Positions 7,374-17,006 of a DNA stretch of 64,000 nucleotides are shown here, piece after piece. Source of the DNA: Neobacillus sp. DY30 (GTDB lineage Bacteria; Bacillota; Bacilli; Bacillales; Cytobacillaceae); the NCBI RefSeq assembly GCF_030123065.1, contig NZ_CP126093.1, positions 2,856,001 through 2,920,000 of the forward strand, in the 5' to 3' direction. Each line of letters opens with the position of its first letter. The stretch's first letter is position 1. A program made the translations under genes and the position numbers. A model generated the notes under the pieces. The model saw only the letters and a list, made by a program, of their open reading frames with translations. It made no database searches and had not been told where the DNA came from.

Positions 7374-8870
7374 TTATTCATAAAAATCGTTCGCCGGCTC
7401 CGTTTTTTTTCCTTTACCAGTTGATTTAAACTTCTTTTGAGGTCTCAAGGTTTTTGGGTTTTCTTTTTGCTTGGAAAAAGGGAGCCTTATCCATAAATCT
7501 TGAAAAGAAGTATTCCGTATTGGATACTGGCTTAAATATGGTCGCCCAAGTGACGTTAACCGCAGTAAATGGATTAGTGTAATTTGGAAGGCTAAAAACA
7601 CCCCAAGCAAACCAAACCATTGGGCAAGAAAAATGACAGGAAACTTGATAAACCGAATCGTATTACTAAATTTATATACAGGTGAGGTGTAGGAAGCTAA
7701 AGATCCGAGTCCTACTAAAATAAGCAAAACATTGCTAGTTAATCCGGCTTCCACAACAGCTTGCCCGATTACAATACCACCTACAACACCGAGGGATTGT
7801 CCAATTTTAAGAGGTAGACGGATTCCAGCCTCTTTTACCATTTCAATCATCAATTCTAAAAAAAGCGCTTCTAAGAATGGAGGAAAAGGAACGGCCGCCC
7901 TTGAGCCAACAAGCGTCTCAAGTAAACGGGCCGGGATCAATTCATAATGATAGGTCATAATGGCTACATACATAGGGGTTATCATTGTCGAGATAAACAT
8001 GGCAGTAAATCGTAATAACCGAAAGAAATTTGAAATGATCCAGGTATAACTATAATCTTCCATTGCAATAAAAGATTCCATTAAGGTGACGGGAAGAATG
8101 ACAAGATTAGGTGAACCATCTGCTGCAATGATTATTTTTCCTTCGGTAAGTCCAGCAGCAACTCGGTCAGCCCTTTCCGTTGATATCGATTGTGGAAACA
8201 AAGAATTAGAATTGTCCTCTATCATCGAAGCGATATAAGAGCTGTCCTGTATATGGTCATATTGAATATCTTTTATTCTTTGGATGACGGTGTTTACATT
8301 TTCAGGATCAGCAATTCCATCTATGTAAAGTACTGCTACCCTTGTTTTGGATAGCTCTCCAACCTTCATTTCTTTGACGAGCAGTTCAGGAACGGGCAAT
8401 CTTTTTCGAATAAGATTGATATTCGTGTCTAATTCTTCAATAAATCCAGACTGTGGTCCTAGGGCAGACGATTCCACGGTTGCCAATCCGACATCTCGAA
8501 ATTTACTGTTCGCAATGTTGATTAATAAAAATTCTTTATCATCTTGATGCTTTTGGATAGCTATGGACCCATTCAAAATGTTTTGGATGATTTTATCTTC
8601 ATCCCTTGTAAAAATAATCTCTTGAACAGGGATTCTGCTTTTTAATTCTTCTAGTGAAAGATGTTCATGTAAATAGGGTAGAACATCTTGATGTAAAATG
8701 TCTGATGAAATGAGGGTCCGATAATATGATATCCAAAATGGTGCTTCGTCTATTAATGATGTATGCTCGTGAACGAAATCATTCGATTTTGATAATCGTT
8801 CAAGCCAATTTCGATCGTTCTTTTTATTTGAGCCCTCACCTTTATCCTTATCGCCATTTTTTAAGTTCAT
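7374..8870 (-). CDS. gerA: Spore germination protein GerA (GerAA family)
   Basis: This 498-residue first subunit of the germinant receptor has a hydrophilic N-terminal domain (about residues 1-280). The membrane region follows and contains the family-typical stretches VAAGLTEGKIIIAADGSP, RLLRFTAMFISTMITPMYVA, ARLLETLVGSRAAVPFPP and KIGQSLGVVGGIVIGQAVVE. The C-terminal tail is short, polar and Lys-rich. Known: GerAA proteins oligomerise and form an ion channel on germination. It is the promoter-proximal gene of the ger operon; SD AGAGGGAT lies before the ATG at 8870. A sigma-G-type promoter lies about 30 bp upstream. Confidence 0.94.
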   Translation of the reverse strand: MNLKNGDKDKGEGSNKKNDRNWLERLSKSNDFVHEHTSLIDEAPFWISYYRTLISSDILHQDVLPYLHEHLSLEELKSRIPVQEIIFTRDEDKIIQNILNGSIAIQKHQDDKEFLLINIANSKFRDVGLATVESSALGPQSGFIEELDTNINLIRKRLPVPELLVKEMKVGELSKTRVAVLYIDGIADPENVNTVIQRIKDIQYDHIQDSSYIASMIEDNSNSLFPQSISTERADRVAAGLTEGKIIIAADGSPNLVILPVTLMESFIAMEDYSYTWIISNFFRLLRFTAMFISTMITPMYVAIMTYHYELIPARLLETLVGSRAAVPFPPFLEALFLELMIEMVKEAGIRLPLKIGQSLGVVGGIVIGQAVVEAGLTSNVLLILVGLGSLASYTSPVYKFSNTIRFIKFPVIFLAQWFGLLGVFLAFQITLIHLLRLTSLGRPYLSQYPIRNTSFQDLWIRLPFSKQKENPKTLRPQKKFKSTGKGKKTEPANDFYE

Positions 8871-8896
8871 CTTTATCCCTCTAAAATGTTTTTTCT

Positions 8897-8925
8897 AATT
8901 ATGTGTAAAATAGGGAAATTTATTC
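8897..8925 (-). promoter_or_regulatory. Sigma-G-type promoter of the ger operon
   Basis: On the minus strand GAATA (-35, 8925-8921) is followed after exactly 17 bases by CATAATT (-10, 8903-8897). This fits the forespore sigma-G pattern GHATR-N17/18-CATWMTA. It lies 27 bp upstream of the gerA start, as expected for a forespore-expressed receptor operon. Confidence 0.65.
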
Positions 8926-8951
8926 ATTCTACATTATTATGGTAAACAACA

Positions 8952-8986
8952 ATTAAAAAAATGCCCTATTCGAATGGTAATAGGGC
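8952..8986 (-). terminator. Terminator of lysR (8988-9896)
   Basis: The perfect stem GCCCTATT/AATAGGGC (8963-8970 and 8979-8986) has an 8-nt loop and is followed on the minus strand by a run of seven T. Confidence 0.85.
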
Positions 8987-8987
8987 G

Positions 8988-9896
8988 TCAAGTAAAATAT
9001 TTATTCATTTCAGATTTAAGAAAGCGGATATAGTGCCTTTCAATTTTAGAAGGTCGTTTGTTCTTTTGATGAATGAATCCAAGAGCCGAATTTATGGGTT
9101 CATAATTAATAATATCGACCTCAACAATTTTACCTGCTAATACAAGTGGATTGTTTTTCATAACGATATCAGGCGCAAAGCTAATGGCCAAACCATCTGA
9201 AATTGACCGCAATAACTCTTCCGTGTTGTTTGATGAAAATAATATATTCATTTTACCAAATGTAAGTTGAAAATGATGAATGAACCATTTTATATAATCA
9301 CCGTTATATAGGACTACCTCTTGCTGAAGTATTTCTTCTGGGGTTATGGTCTTCTTACTTGCAAAAGGCGAGTCACTGTCAACATAAACTTTCATTTTTC
9401 CTTCAAGGATTACCTCGAAATGTAAATCCTCTATATTCTTTAATATGTCTTCATAGAGGCAGATTAGGCCGATATCTGTTTTACCCTGCCGTACAAATTC
9501 AACTGTAGATTCCGTGATTTGTTCTAACAATTCGATGGTGGAATGAGGATACAGATTTCTAATTTCTTTTAAAGGCTTTAATAAAAAGTTTATAAATGCT
9601 GGTACCGTAGATATTCGTAGCTTACCAGAATGGATTTCTGAACTTTTTCGAGCCTCGTTCATCAATTCTTCGTATTTTAACAAAACTTCATCTGCTTTTT
9701 TTACAATATTAGTTCCGTCAGGTGTTAATATGGCCCCAAGGCGAGATCGTACGAATATTTTGATTCCAAGCTCCTCTTCTATTTTAGTAATGATTTGGCT
9801 GATACCAGATTGACTCATATGAAGATTTTGCGATGCGAGTGATATGGACCTTGTTTTAGCTACTTCAACAAGTACTTCTAGTTTTTGTATGTGCAT
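8988..9896 (-). CDS. LysR-family transcriptional regulator
   Basis: The protein has 302 residues. The LysR HTH is N-terminal (MHIQKLEVLVEVAKTRSIS, SQSGISQIITKIEEELG), followed by the effector domain (GKLRISTVPAFINFLL, DIGLICLYED, VVLYNGDYIKWF). Start: an in-frame GTG at 9914 lies upstream of the SD AAAAGGTGG, so the ATG at 9896 is correct; it also matches the MHIEQLEY start of the paralog at 15291. The protein shares long stretches with that paralog. It is divergent from the large subtilase gene at 10173 and is a likely regulator of it, by position only. Confidence 0.92.
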   Translation of the reverse strand: MHIQKLEVLVEVAKTRSISLASQNLHMSQSGISQIITKIEEELGIKIFVRSRLGAILTPDGTNIVKKADEVLLKYEELMNEARKSSEIHSGKLRISTVPAFINFLLKPLKEIRNLYPHSTIELLEQITESTVEFVRQGKTDIGLICLYEDILKNIEDLHFEVILEGKMKVYVDSDSPFASKKTITPEEILQQEVVLYNGDYIKWFIHHFQLTFGKMNILFSSNNTEELLRSISDGLAISFAPDIVMKNNPLVLAGKIVEVDIINYEPINSALGFIHQKNKRPSKIERHYIRFLKSEMNKYFT

Positions 9897-10172
9897 AAAT
9901 GACCACCTTTTCACATTACCCTCAAGTATTTTTTATATTAAAAATTATGAAGTTACTATTACAAACCTTAAATTTACTAAGTAAATTAGTAGTTATACAA
10001 TTAATTTGAATAATTCTTAATTTTTAAAATAAATAGAAAGGATGATAGGTAATACGCTTCTTGCTTAGTTTATGTTCTCTTAATTTCCTATGCATTGCAA
10101 GCGTTTTCTAATGTTGAGAGAAAGATAGAATAATAGTTTCAGGAATTAGATAGGTAGAAGGAGAGTCTAAAG
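9897..10172. promoter_or_regulatory. Divergent control region between lysR and subtilase
   Basis: This 276-bp AT-rich region serves both genes. It contains the cre box at 10095-10109. AGAAGGAGAG at 10156-10165 is the ribosome site of the subtilase. Confidence 0.5.
10095..10109 (+). promoter_or_regulatory. CcpA cre box upstream of subtilase
   Basis: TTGCAAGCGTTTTCT fits the Bacillus cre consensus WTGNAANCGNWNNCW at every position. It lies 63 bp before the subtilase start and suggests carbon catabolite control of this secreted protease. Confidence 0.65.
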
Positions 10173-13100
10173 ATGAAGAATGGTAAGAAGAAACTTTTGA
10201 ATGTTATGTTAACAGGCATAATGGCATCATCTGTTTTAACCTCATATGTCATACCTCAACCTAAAGCTTATGCAAATACGAATTCTGCTGAATCGATTTT
10301 AAAGGGACTATCTGAAGAGCAAAGACAGTCTATAAAGCGATTAACTCCGCAGGAAGGTTTTATTATTGATCCAAAGTTATTGTCATTAAAGGAAAAGACA
10401 GCAAATGTTATTGTTGAACTAAAAACTTCACCAATTGAAAATACTAAACAATCAAAATTAAAGGGCTCATCTAAAAACAAAAAAGAAAAAATTAGAGGAG
10501 AACAAGAATATTTTAAAAATCGCTTGGTTGAACTTTTCAACAAAGAGCAATCAAATCAAAAAGTAAATAAAGAATCCATACCATTTCAAATAAAACATAC
10601 ATATGAAAATGTATTTAATGGTATAGCAATGACGATTCCAACCAATCAAATTAACACGCTTCTTGAAACAGGTGTTGTTAAACGGATTTGGAAAGATAAT
10701 GTGATCACTCTGCCAAAGATTGAGTCCATAAATGAGGAAAATTCAACCACCAAAGCAGTACCTCCAGCACTCCCGCATTTAGGCGTAGATAAATTACACG
10801 ATGAAAATATAAGTGGACAAGGGATAAAAGTAGGAGTGCTTGATACAGGGATTGACTATAATCACCCCGATTTAAAAGATGTATTTAAAGGTGGATATGA
10901 TTTTGTCGATAATGATGCTGACCCAATGGAATCGACGCCAGCAGATCGATTAGCTTCTGGAGAGCCTGAATTTATCGATGGGATTCCTTTTGTAACGGAA
11001 CATGGCACCCATGTTGCAGGGACCATTGCATCAAACCCCAAGAATAATGTTGAATATGCCATGAAGGGTGTAGCTCCTAATGTTGACTTGTATGCGTATC
11101 GTGTATTAGGTCATTATGGTTCCGGGTTAGATTCATGGGTGATAGCTGGAATAGAGAAGGCTGTAGAAGATGGGATGGACGTTATTAATTTATCACTAGG
11201 AAATAGTATGAATAATTCTCTCGATGCAACATCTGTTGCCATCAATAATGCGGCATTAAGTGGTGTTGTTCCAGTAGTAGCTGGAGGAAATGCCGGGCCA
11301 AGCCCAGGTACTCTAGGTTCACCTGGTTCATCTCCGTTGGCAATCACCGTTGGGGCAAGTGATGTTCCAACTGATATCCCTACGATTACAGCCAGCTTAG
11401 GCGATATATCCGTCTTAAATACATTAATGGGCCACGGACTTGGCAAAGATTATTTAAATGTATTGGATAAAGAATATGAGATGGTTGAGGTAGGAATGGG
11501 TACGGAAGAGGATTATGGCAACAAGGATGTCAACGGAAAGATAGTATTAATTTCACGTGGCACCATTTCATTTGATGAAAAAATAAGACGTGCCCATGAA
11601 AAAGGCGCTATAGCGGTATTAATCTATAATAATGAGGAAGGAGAGATTCCATTTTTCCTGGGCGAAAATCATGGATATGTTCCAACATTTAAAATGTTGC
11701 ATGACGATGGAGTAAAACTTGTTGAAAAATTAAAAGCAGATCCCACAACCCCTGTTGGATTTTCAGACTTTAAATCAAATATGACAACTGGAGATGTGTT
11801 AGCAGATTTTAGCTCACGTGGACCAGTTAGTAATAACTTCGATATTAAGCCAGATGTTGTAGCACCCGGGGTATCTACGTTCTCCACAGTACCAGAATAT
11901 ATTAATAGTCCTGAAGATGGTGTCGATTATTCAAGTGGTTATGCGAGTTTAAGTGGAACATCCATGGCAACACCACATGTTGCTGGGATTGCAGCATTAT
12001 TATTACAATCACATCCAGATTATACAGTTGCCGATGTCAAAGCAGCGCTAATGAATACCGCTGATCCATTAAAAGGGCGTACGTACAATGTTAATGAGGT
12101 TGGAGCAGGACGTGTGGATGCCTATGAAGCAGTCCACAATACAACTTTAATTAAAGTGCTAAATAAAACGATTACATTGGATGAGCAAGGTTTTAAAAAG
12201 CAAGTCGATAACATTTCCGGTTCACTTCCATTTGGAAGTATGGCACAAACAGGAGAAGTTCAGAGCAGAATCACTTCGATAAAAATAAATAATAGTAATA
12301 GTCAAACAGAAACCTATCATACAAGAGTAGAGTTTTTAACCATTGATGGTGTATCAAAAGATGCCAGCAAAAGTGGTGTGACCCTTCAATTACCTTCAAC
12401 TATTGAAGTCAATGGAAATGATAGTGTTCAAGTTGACGCCAGCATCAATGTGCCAGCCAATGCAGAATTTGGTATTTATCAGGGGTATATTTATATAGAA
12501 AATGAATCAAAAACAGCCGAATATCAAATTCCGTTCCATGTCCGATATGCAAACAGCGGATTCGAGAAACTAGAATTATTTAAACATGCCATCACGAATG
12601 ATCTTAGCAACTTTCATCCCTATATCTTGCCGTTTACTCCAGCCACCCTACAGCTAAATAGTGAAATGAAAACCCTTGATGTTGTTGTCAGTGATTTAAA
12701 CGGAAAACCAATTGGCCTGTGGGGCACATATGATCTAGAGGGGGCAGCCGTTGATATTGAATACTTGATGTTTGTTGGATTTTCCGGTGAAGTAAAATAT
12801 TTTACTGATGATCCAAATAAACCTTTATCACTTGAATATGAACCTCTAAAAGAAGGTAAATACATTGTTTCCTATATTGGCACAGGTGTAGATGGTAAAA
12901 CATATAAAATAGATCATGACATGGTGGTAGATAACACCGCTCCAACAGTCAAATTTGATAAAGAAACAGGTATTCATGAACTATCAAATGAGGATTTGAC
13001 TACAGAGAATTATGATGGACAGGATTACAAAGCATTTTGGGTTCATGGGAATGTTTATGATGATACGATTGACTATTTAAAAAGCAGAGGGCATGACATC

Positions 13101-14309
13101 ACACAAGAAGCAAATACGGTCTATGCTTATCAAGATTCTTACTGGCCAACAGCGCAATTTTTTCCAACAGCAAATGGCGACTTTAAATTTGGTGTCTTAC
13201 CAGAAGAATATGCAAATTATCCAACAAATGTAGCCGTCTATACGTATGATTACGCTACAGCAGGAAATCCGATTTTTCCAAGCTTTACATTTATTAATAA
13301 AGGTGATAAATATTCAACAATCAAAACAACTACCACGGGTGTAAGTCTTGGATCAGAATTTGTAAATACGTTTTCGGTTCAAAACGCTATTGATCTAACA
13401 AGTGCTAATGTTACCATCGATATTCCAAATTTCTATAAAGTGATAGACGTCAAACCATCACAACAATTAGATGACTTAGCAAAGAAAAATAATTGGAATG
13501 TTCGTGTAGCAAAGCCACAGGTTACACCAAACACTTGGTCTGAAATTTCAACATTTGCTGTGGAAATCACCGACAAGAAGAGTAATCTTCCAGTTTCCAT
13601 AAATGGCGATATTAATTTGTTAGATATCACGCTAAAAGTTATCAATGACCTGAATTATTTTGTGGAAAGTGGATTCTATTATCAAGAATCATCTTACCAG
13701 TCAGCGACTGGAGACAAGTATACGTTACCAACTTACGCTGATCGCTTTAAATTCATCTCTCAGCACTCCATGGTAGAAGGATACTATCATGGCGAAGCAT
13801 TGAGTTATGAGAACTATGATCTAGATTTTTCAAAGATTGGTACAAAGGCTTATGTAGTAGATAAAAAAGGAAAGCAGTATAAAGCTTCGATTGATGAAAA
13901 TGGTTATATGACAATAGTAGATATCCCTGCAATAGAAGATGAATATACGTTAGTGGTTAACATCCCTGGACATTACGAATACCACAAAAAAATCAAGTTA
14001 AGCAGGAACATTGATGGAAAAGTTCAAGGTATTTTCTATAGCTTGTATACAGATACAGCTCCCGCAGGTGATATTAACGGAGATCATGTCATTGATATTT
14101 ATGATGCAAAACTAGTTGCTAATAATGCAGGAAATACTGGTGATAGATTAAAAGAAGATCTTAACAAAGACGGAGTTGTAGACATTATCGACTTTAACTA
14201 TATTGAAAAGAATTTTATGACAGCAAATCCGTATTTCTCAACTACCAATAAGCCAGTTGAAAAAATAGGTAAACTTACTCTAGAAGAATTAAAAACACGG
14301 TTTAATTAA
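10173..14309 (+). CDS. Secreted subtilisin-like serine protease (S8) with PA, Fn3-like and dockerin-like modules
   Basis: This 1,378-residue extracellular protease has a signal peptide at about 1-35 (hydrophobic, ending near AYA) and an inhibitor_I9-type propeptide at about 58-180. The S8 catalytic domain carries Asp224 (GVLDTGIDYNHPD), His277 (HGTHVAGT) and Ser597 (GTSMATPHVAG). A protease-associated insert lies between His and Ser (about 405-520), as in Vpr and C5a-peptidase-type subtilases. Fn3-like beta domains follow. A dockerin-like module sits near the C-terminus, with two calcium-loop repeats starting GDINGDHVIDIYDAK (about 1299) and DLNKDGVVDIIDFNYIEKNF. Start: ATG at 10173 with SD GAAGGAGAG. 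No LPXTG anchor or S-layer homology domain was seen. It is divergent from a LysR gene and ends in its own terminator. Confidence 0.93.
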   Translation: MKNGKKKLLNVMLTGIMASSVLTSYVIPQPKAYANTNSAESILKGLSEEQRQSIKRLTPQEGFIIDPKLLSLKEKTANVIVELKTSPIENTKQSKLKGSSKNKKEKIRGEQEYFKNRLVELFNKEQSNQKVNKESIPFQIKHTYENVFNGIAMTIPTNQINTLLETGVVKRIWKDNVITLPKIESINEENSTTKAVPPALPHLGVDKLHDENISGQGIKVGVLDTGIDYNHPDLKDVFKGGYDFVDNDADPMESTPADRLASGEPEFIDGIPFVTEHGTHVAGTIASNPKNNVEYAMKGVAPNVDLYAYRVLGHYGSGLDSWVIAGIEKAVEDGMDVINLSLGNSMNNSLDATSVAINNAALSGVVPVVAGGNAGPSPGTLGSPGSSPLAITVGASDVPTDIPTITASLGDISVLNTLMGHGLGKDYLNVLDKEYEMVEVGMGTEEDYGNKDVNGKIVLISRGTISFDEKIRRAHEKGAIAVLIYNNEEGEIPFFLGENHGYVPTFKMLHDDGVKLVEKLKADPTTPVGFSDFKSNMTTGDVLADFSSRGPVSNNFDIKPDVVAPGVSTFSTVPEYINSPEDGVDYSSGYASLSGTSMATPHVAGIAALLLQSHPDYTVADVKAALMNTADPLKGRTYNVNEVGAGRVDAYEAVHNTTLIKVLNKTITLDEQGFKKQVDNISGSLPFGSMAQTGEVQSRITSIKINNSNSQTETYHTRVEFLTIDGVSKDASKSGVTLQLPSTIEVNGNDSVQVDASINVPANAEFGIYQGYIYIENESKTAEYQIPFHVRYANSGFEKLELFKHAITNDLSNFHPYILPFTPATLQLNSEMKTLDVVVSDLNGKPIGLWGTYDLEGAAVDIEYLMFVGFSGEVKYFTDDPNKPLSLEYEPLKEGKYIVSYIGTGVDGKTYKIDHDMVVDNTAPTVKFDKETGIHELSNEDLTTENYDGQDYKAFWVHGNVYDDTIDYLKSRGHDITQEANTVYAYQDSYWPTAQFFPTANGDFKFGVLPEEYANYPTNVAVYTYDYATAGNPIFPSFTFINKGDKYSTIKTTTTGVSLGSEFVNTFSVQNAIDLTSANVTIDIPNFYKVIDVKPSQQLDDLAKKNNWNVRVAKPQVTPNTWSEISTFAVEITDKKSNLPVSINGDINLLDITLKVINDLNYFVESGFYYQESSYQSATGDKYTLPTYADRFKFISQHSMVEGYYHGEALSYENYDLDFSKIGTKAYVVDKKGKQYKASIDENGYMTIVDIPAIEDEYTLVVNIPGHYEYHKKIKLSRNIDGKVQGIFYSLYTDTAPAGDINGDHVIDIYDAKLVANNAGNTGDRLKEDLNKDGVVDIIDFNYIEKNFMTANPYFSTTNKPVEKIGKLTLEELKTRFN

Positions 14310-14324
14310 TCATTTAGTCTCATA

Positions 14325-14363
14325 AAGAAAACTCCCTTCACTTTCGAAAGGGAGTTTTCTTTT
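14325..14363. terminator. Bidirectional terminator
   Basis: AAGAAAACTCCCTT pairs with AAGGGAGTTTTCTT around an 8-9-nt loop. T runs on one side and A runs on the other let it serve both the subtilase and the convergent lysR gene. Confidence 0.88.
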
Positions 14364-14373
14364 CCATTAATCA

Positions 14374-15291
14374 TTAAGTTGAATATGTCTGCATTCGAGA
14401 ATGGAAATTGAAATGCTCTAAAAACTTCTTTGTGTTAATGGAAAAAAGATTATTCTCCGATCGTACCCAACCTACACCTATTTTTTCATGTTCGTAATGG
14501 ATGATGTCGATAGGAACGATTTCGCCGCTTACTATGAGAGGATCATTTTTATGAGAAAAATCTGGCCCGAAGCTGATTCCTAATCCCTCTAAAATTGCCT
14601 TTTTTATGACTTCAGTATTATCAGAGGTAAATAAAATATTCATTGGCCCAAATTTACTTATTAAATCTTTAGCAAAGCGTTTCACATAATCACCGTTATA
14701 TAAAATTACGTTTTGAGTCATTAATTGTTGGGGAGTGATCGATTTCGTTAAAGCTAAAGGAGAAGTTTTGTTGACATACACCTTCATCTCTCCTTCAAGT
14801 ATTACTTCAAATCGTAAATCATCTCTTTTTTTTATTAATTCCTCGTAAATCGTGATGAGGCCAATATCAATTTGGTTATTTTCTACATGCTCAATAATGA
14901 GCTGTGTGCTTTTTTCCGAGATTTCTATATTCACATTTGGGAAAGCGTTTTTAAAAGAAGATAAAGGTTCTAACAGGAACAACATAAAGCCAGGGATCGA
15001 TGATAACTTTAAATTTCCCGAAATGACACTGTTGAAAGATTGGGCTTCCTCTTTAAATTCTTGAAGTCTTGCTAATACCTCGTATGCCTTTTTAATTAAC
15101 GTCTTGCCTTCAGCAGTTGGAACGGCGCCAAGTCGACGGTGACGTGTAAATAGTTTAACACCCAATTCATCTTCTAATCTAGTAATTGATTGACTGATTC
15201 CCGATTGTGAAACATGAAGTTTTTCTGCTGCTATCGAAATTGATCCTGTTTCAGCAACCTTTACAATGTATTCTAATTGTTCAATATGCAT
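14374..15291 (-). CDS. LysR-family transcriptional regulator
   Basis: The protein has 305 residues. The HTH is N-terminal (MHIEQLEYIVKVAETGSIS, SQSGISQSITRLEDELG), with the effector domain from about residue 90 (GNLKLSSIPGFMLFLLEP, DIGLITIYEE, VILYNGDYVKRFA). SD AAAGGGGAG lies before the ATG at 15291. It is the third close LysR paralog in 15 kb. It diverges from the acyl-CoA synthetase/ALDH/ADH operon at 15431, which is its most likely target by the usual LysR arrangement. Confidence 0.92.
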   Translation of the reverse strand: MHIEQLEYIVKVAETGSISIAAEKLHVSQSGISQSITRLEDELGVKLFTRHRRLGAVPTAEGKTLIKKAYEVLARLQEFKEEAQSFNSVISGNLKLSSIPGFMLFLLEPLSSFKNAFPNVNIEISEKSTQLIIEHVENNQIDIGLITIYEELIKKRDDLRFEVILEGEMKVYVNKTSPLALTKSITPQQLMTQNVILYNGDYVKRFAKDLISKFGPMNILFTSDNTEVIKKAILEGLGISFGPDFSHKNDPLIVSGEIVPIDIIHYEHEKIGVGWVRSENNLFSINTKKFLEHFNFHSRMQTYST

Positions 15292-15430
15292 TGTTTTCTC
15301 CCCTTTAAATATAGAAGCACAACTTATATTAACTTCATTAATGGTTGATTTATTTAAGTGTAAATTATATATATAATTAATTCAAGCAATTAATAATTTT
15401 CTAAAAAATATTATAAAAGGAGGAAGAAGT

Positions 15431-16942
15431 ATGAATTTAAATGAGAATTTAAAGTACAGTGCAGCAAGATTTCCAAATCGTACCGCTTATACGTATCTGT
15501 ATGAAAGAACGACGTATGCAGAACTTGATAGTTTAGTAGATTCTGCTGCGTCGGGGTTATCCGCTGGAGGAATCAAAAAAGGTGATAAAGTAGCGATCAT
15601 GCTAGGGAATTGTCCAGAGTTTTTAATTGCTTACTATGGAATTCTTCGAGCAGGTGCAGTGGTTGTACCGATAAACCCTTCTTATACTTCAGGAGAAATT
15701 TCCTATATTCTATCGAATAGCCAAGCAAAAGCTGTGATTGCCGACTCGTCGTTAGAAGCCTCAATATCTCCATTGAGAAAACAACTGAAAGATTTGAAAA
15801 TGGTTATCTACACAGATTCGATTGAGTTCGAATGGGCTTGGGAGCGTCTTATTCTTGATTCAAACGAAAAAATTGAAAGCCCTTCCATTGAAGAAGATGA
15901 TTTGGCGGTCATTCTTTATACTTCAGGCACAACTGGTAAGCCGAAAGGCGCTATGCTATCCCATCGAAATTTGGCTTCCAATGCTTCTTCGATGACCAAG
16001 CTTGCACAGTACACCGAAGAAGATCGTATCATTGCTGTTCTTCCCATGTTTCATGTGTTTTGTCTAGCGACTTGCATTAACATTCCGATTGCATGCGGGG
16101 CTACCATTATCATTGTACCGAAATTTAGCCCAACCGAAGTAATAAACAGTATTAGAAAAGAGAAAGCGACATTATTTGCCGGAGTTCCCACCATGTTTAA
16201 TTTTCTGTTACAGGTTCCAGGAGCGACTGCAGAAGACTTTTCATCGATTCGGGCATGTTTTTCAGGCGGTGCTTCGATTCCTGTTGAATTATTACATAGA
16301 TTCGAAGAGAAATATAAGGTTTCTATTTTAGAGGGGTATGGTCTTTCTGAAACAGCTCCCGTGACAGCCTTCAACCCCTTACGAGGAACGCGTAAACCAG
16401 GTTCTGTGGGTATAGATATACCCGAAGTAAAAAATAAAGTAGTGGATTCGAATGGAATGGAAGTTCCAAGAGGAGAAATCGGTGAATTAATTGTAAATGG
16501 TCCTAATGTGATGATGGGTTATTTAGGAATGCCAGAAGCTACATCTTCTGCTTTGAAAGATGGCTGGTTTTACACGGGTGATTTGGCTCGAATGGATGAA
16601 GAAGGATACATTTATATCGTTGACCGGAAAAAAGATATGATCCTCGTTGGTGGATACAATGTCTATCCGAGAGAAGTCGAAGAGGTATTATACCAACACC
16701 CGGCCATTGTGGAAAGTGCAGTGATTGGAATACCGGATAAAGAATACGGAGAAATCGTCAAGGCTTTCGTGGTCACGAATGATGAGAGCATTACAATGGA
16801 TGACATCCTATTTTTCTGCCAAGACAAACTTGCCAAGTACAAGCTGCCAAAACAAATGGAATTTATGAAGGAATTACCTAAGAATAGCACAGGTAAGATT
16901 ATGAGAAGAGCTTTGCGTATTGAGCAAGTGGAAGTTAATTAG
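15431..16942 (+). CDS. Acyl-CoA synthetase (AMP-forming, FadD-like)
   Basis: The protein has 503 residues and is cytoplasmic. It activates a carboxylic acid to acyl-CoA through an acyl-adenylate. Motifs of the adenylate-forming family are all present: LYTSGTTGKPKGAMLSHRN (P-loop-like), EGYGLSETAP, GWFYTGDLARMDEEGYIYIV, RKKDMILVGGYNVYP, and the C-terminal catalytic Lys in PKNSTGKIMRRAL. SD AAAAGGAGGA precedes the ATG at 15431. It is the first gene of an operon with aldehyde and alcohol dehydrogenases, so it likely handles the acid made from an alcohol. Chain-length preference cannot be read by eye. Confidence 0.92.
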   Translation: MNLNENLKYSAARFPNRTAYTYLYERTTYAELDSLVDSAASGLSAGGIKKGDKVAIMLGNCPEFLIAYYGILRAGAVVVPINPSYTSGEISYILSNSQAKAVIADSSLEASISPLRKQLKDLKMVIYTDSIEFEWAWERLILDSNEKIESPSIEEDDLAVILYTSGTTGKPKGAMLSHRNLASNASSMTKLAQYTEEDRIIAVLPMFHVFCLATCINIPIACGATIIIVPKFSPTEVINSIRKEKATLFAGVPTMFNFLLQVPGATAEDFSSIRACFSGGASIPVELLHRFEEKYKVSILEGYGLSETAPVTAFNPLRGTRKPGSVGIDIPEVKNKVVDSNGMEVPRGEIGELIVNGPNVMMGYLGMPEATSSALKDGWFYTGDLARMDEEGYIYIVDRKKDMILVGGYNVYPREVEEVLYQHPAIVESAVIGIPDKEYGEIVKAFVVTNDESITMDDILFFCQDKLAKYKLPKQMEFMKELPKNSTGKIMRRALRIEQVEVN

Positions 16943-17006
16943 TTTCATAGGGTAGGGAACTTTTATAAAAATAATGATTGGTTTTTAACTAATAGGAGGA
17001 ATGGCT

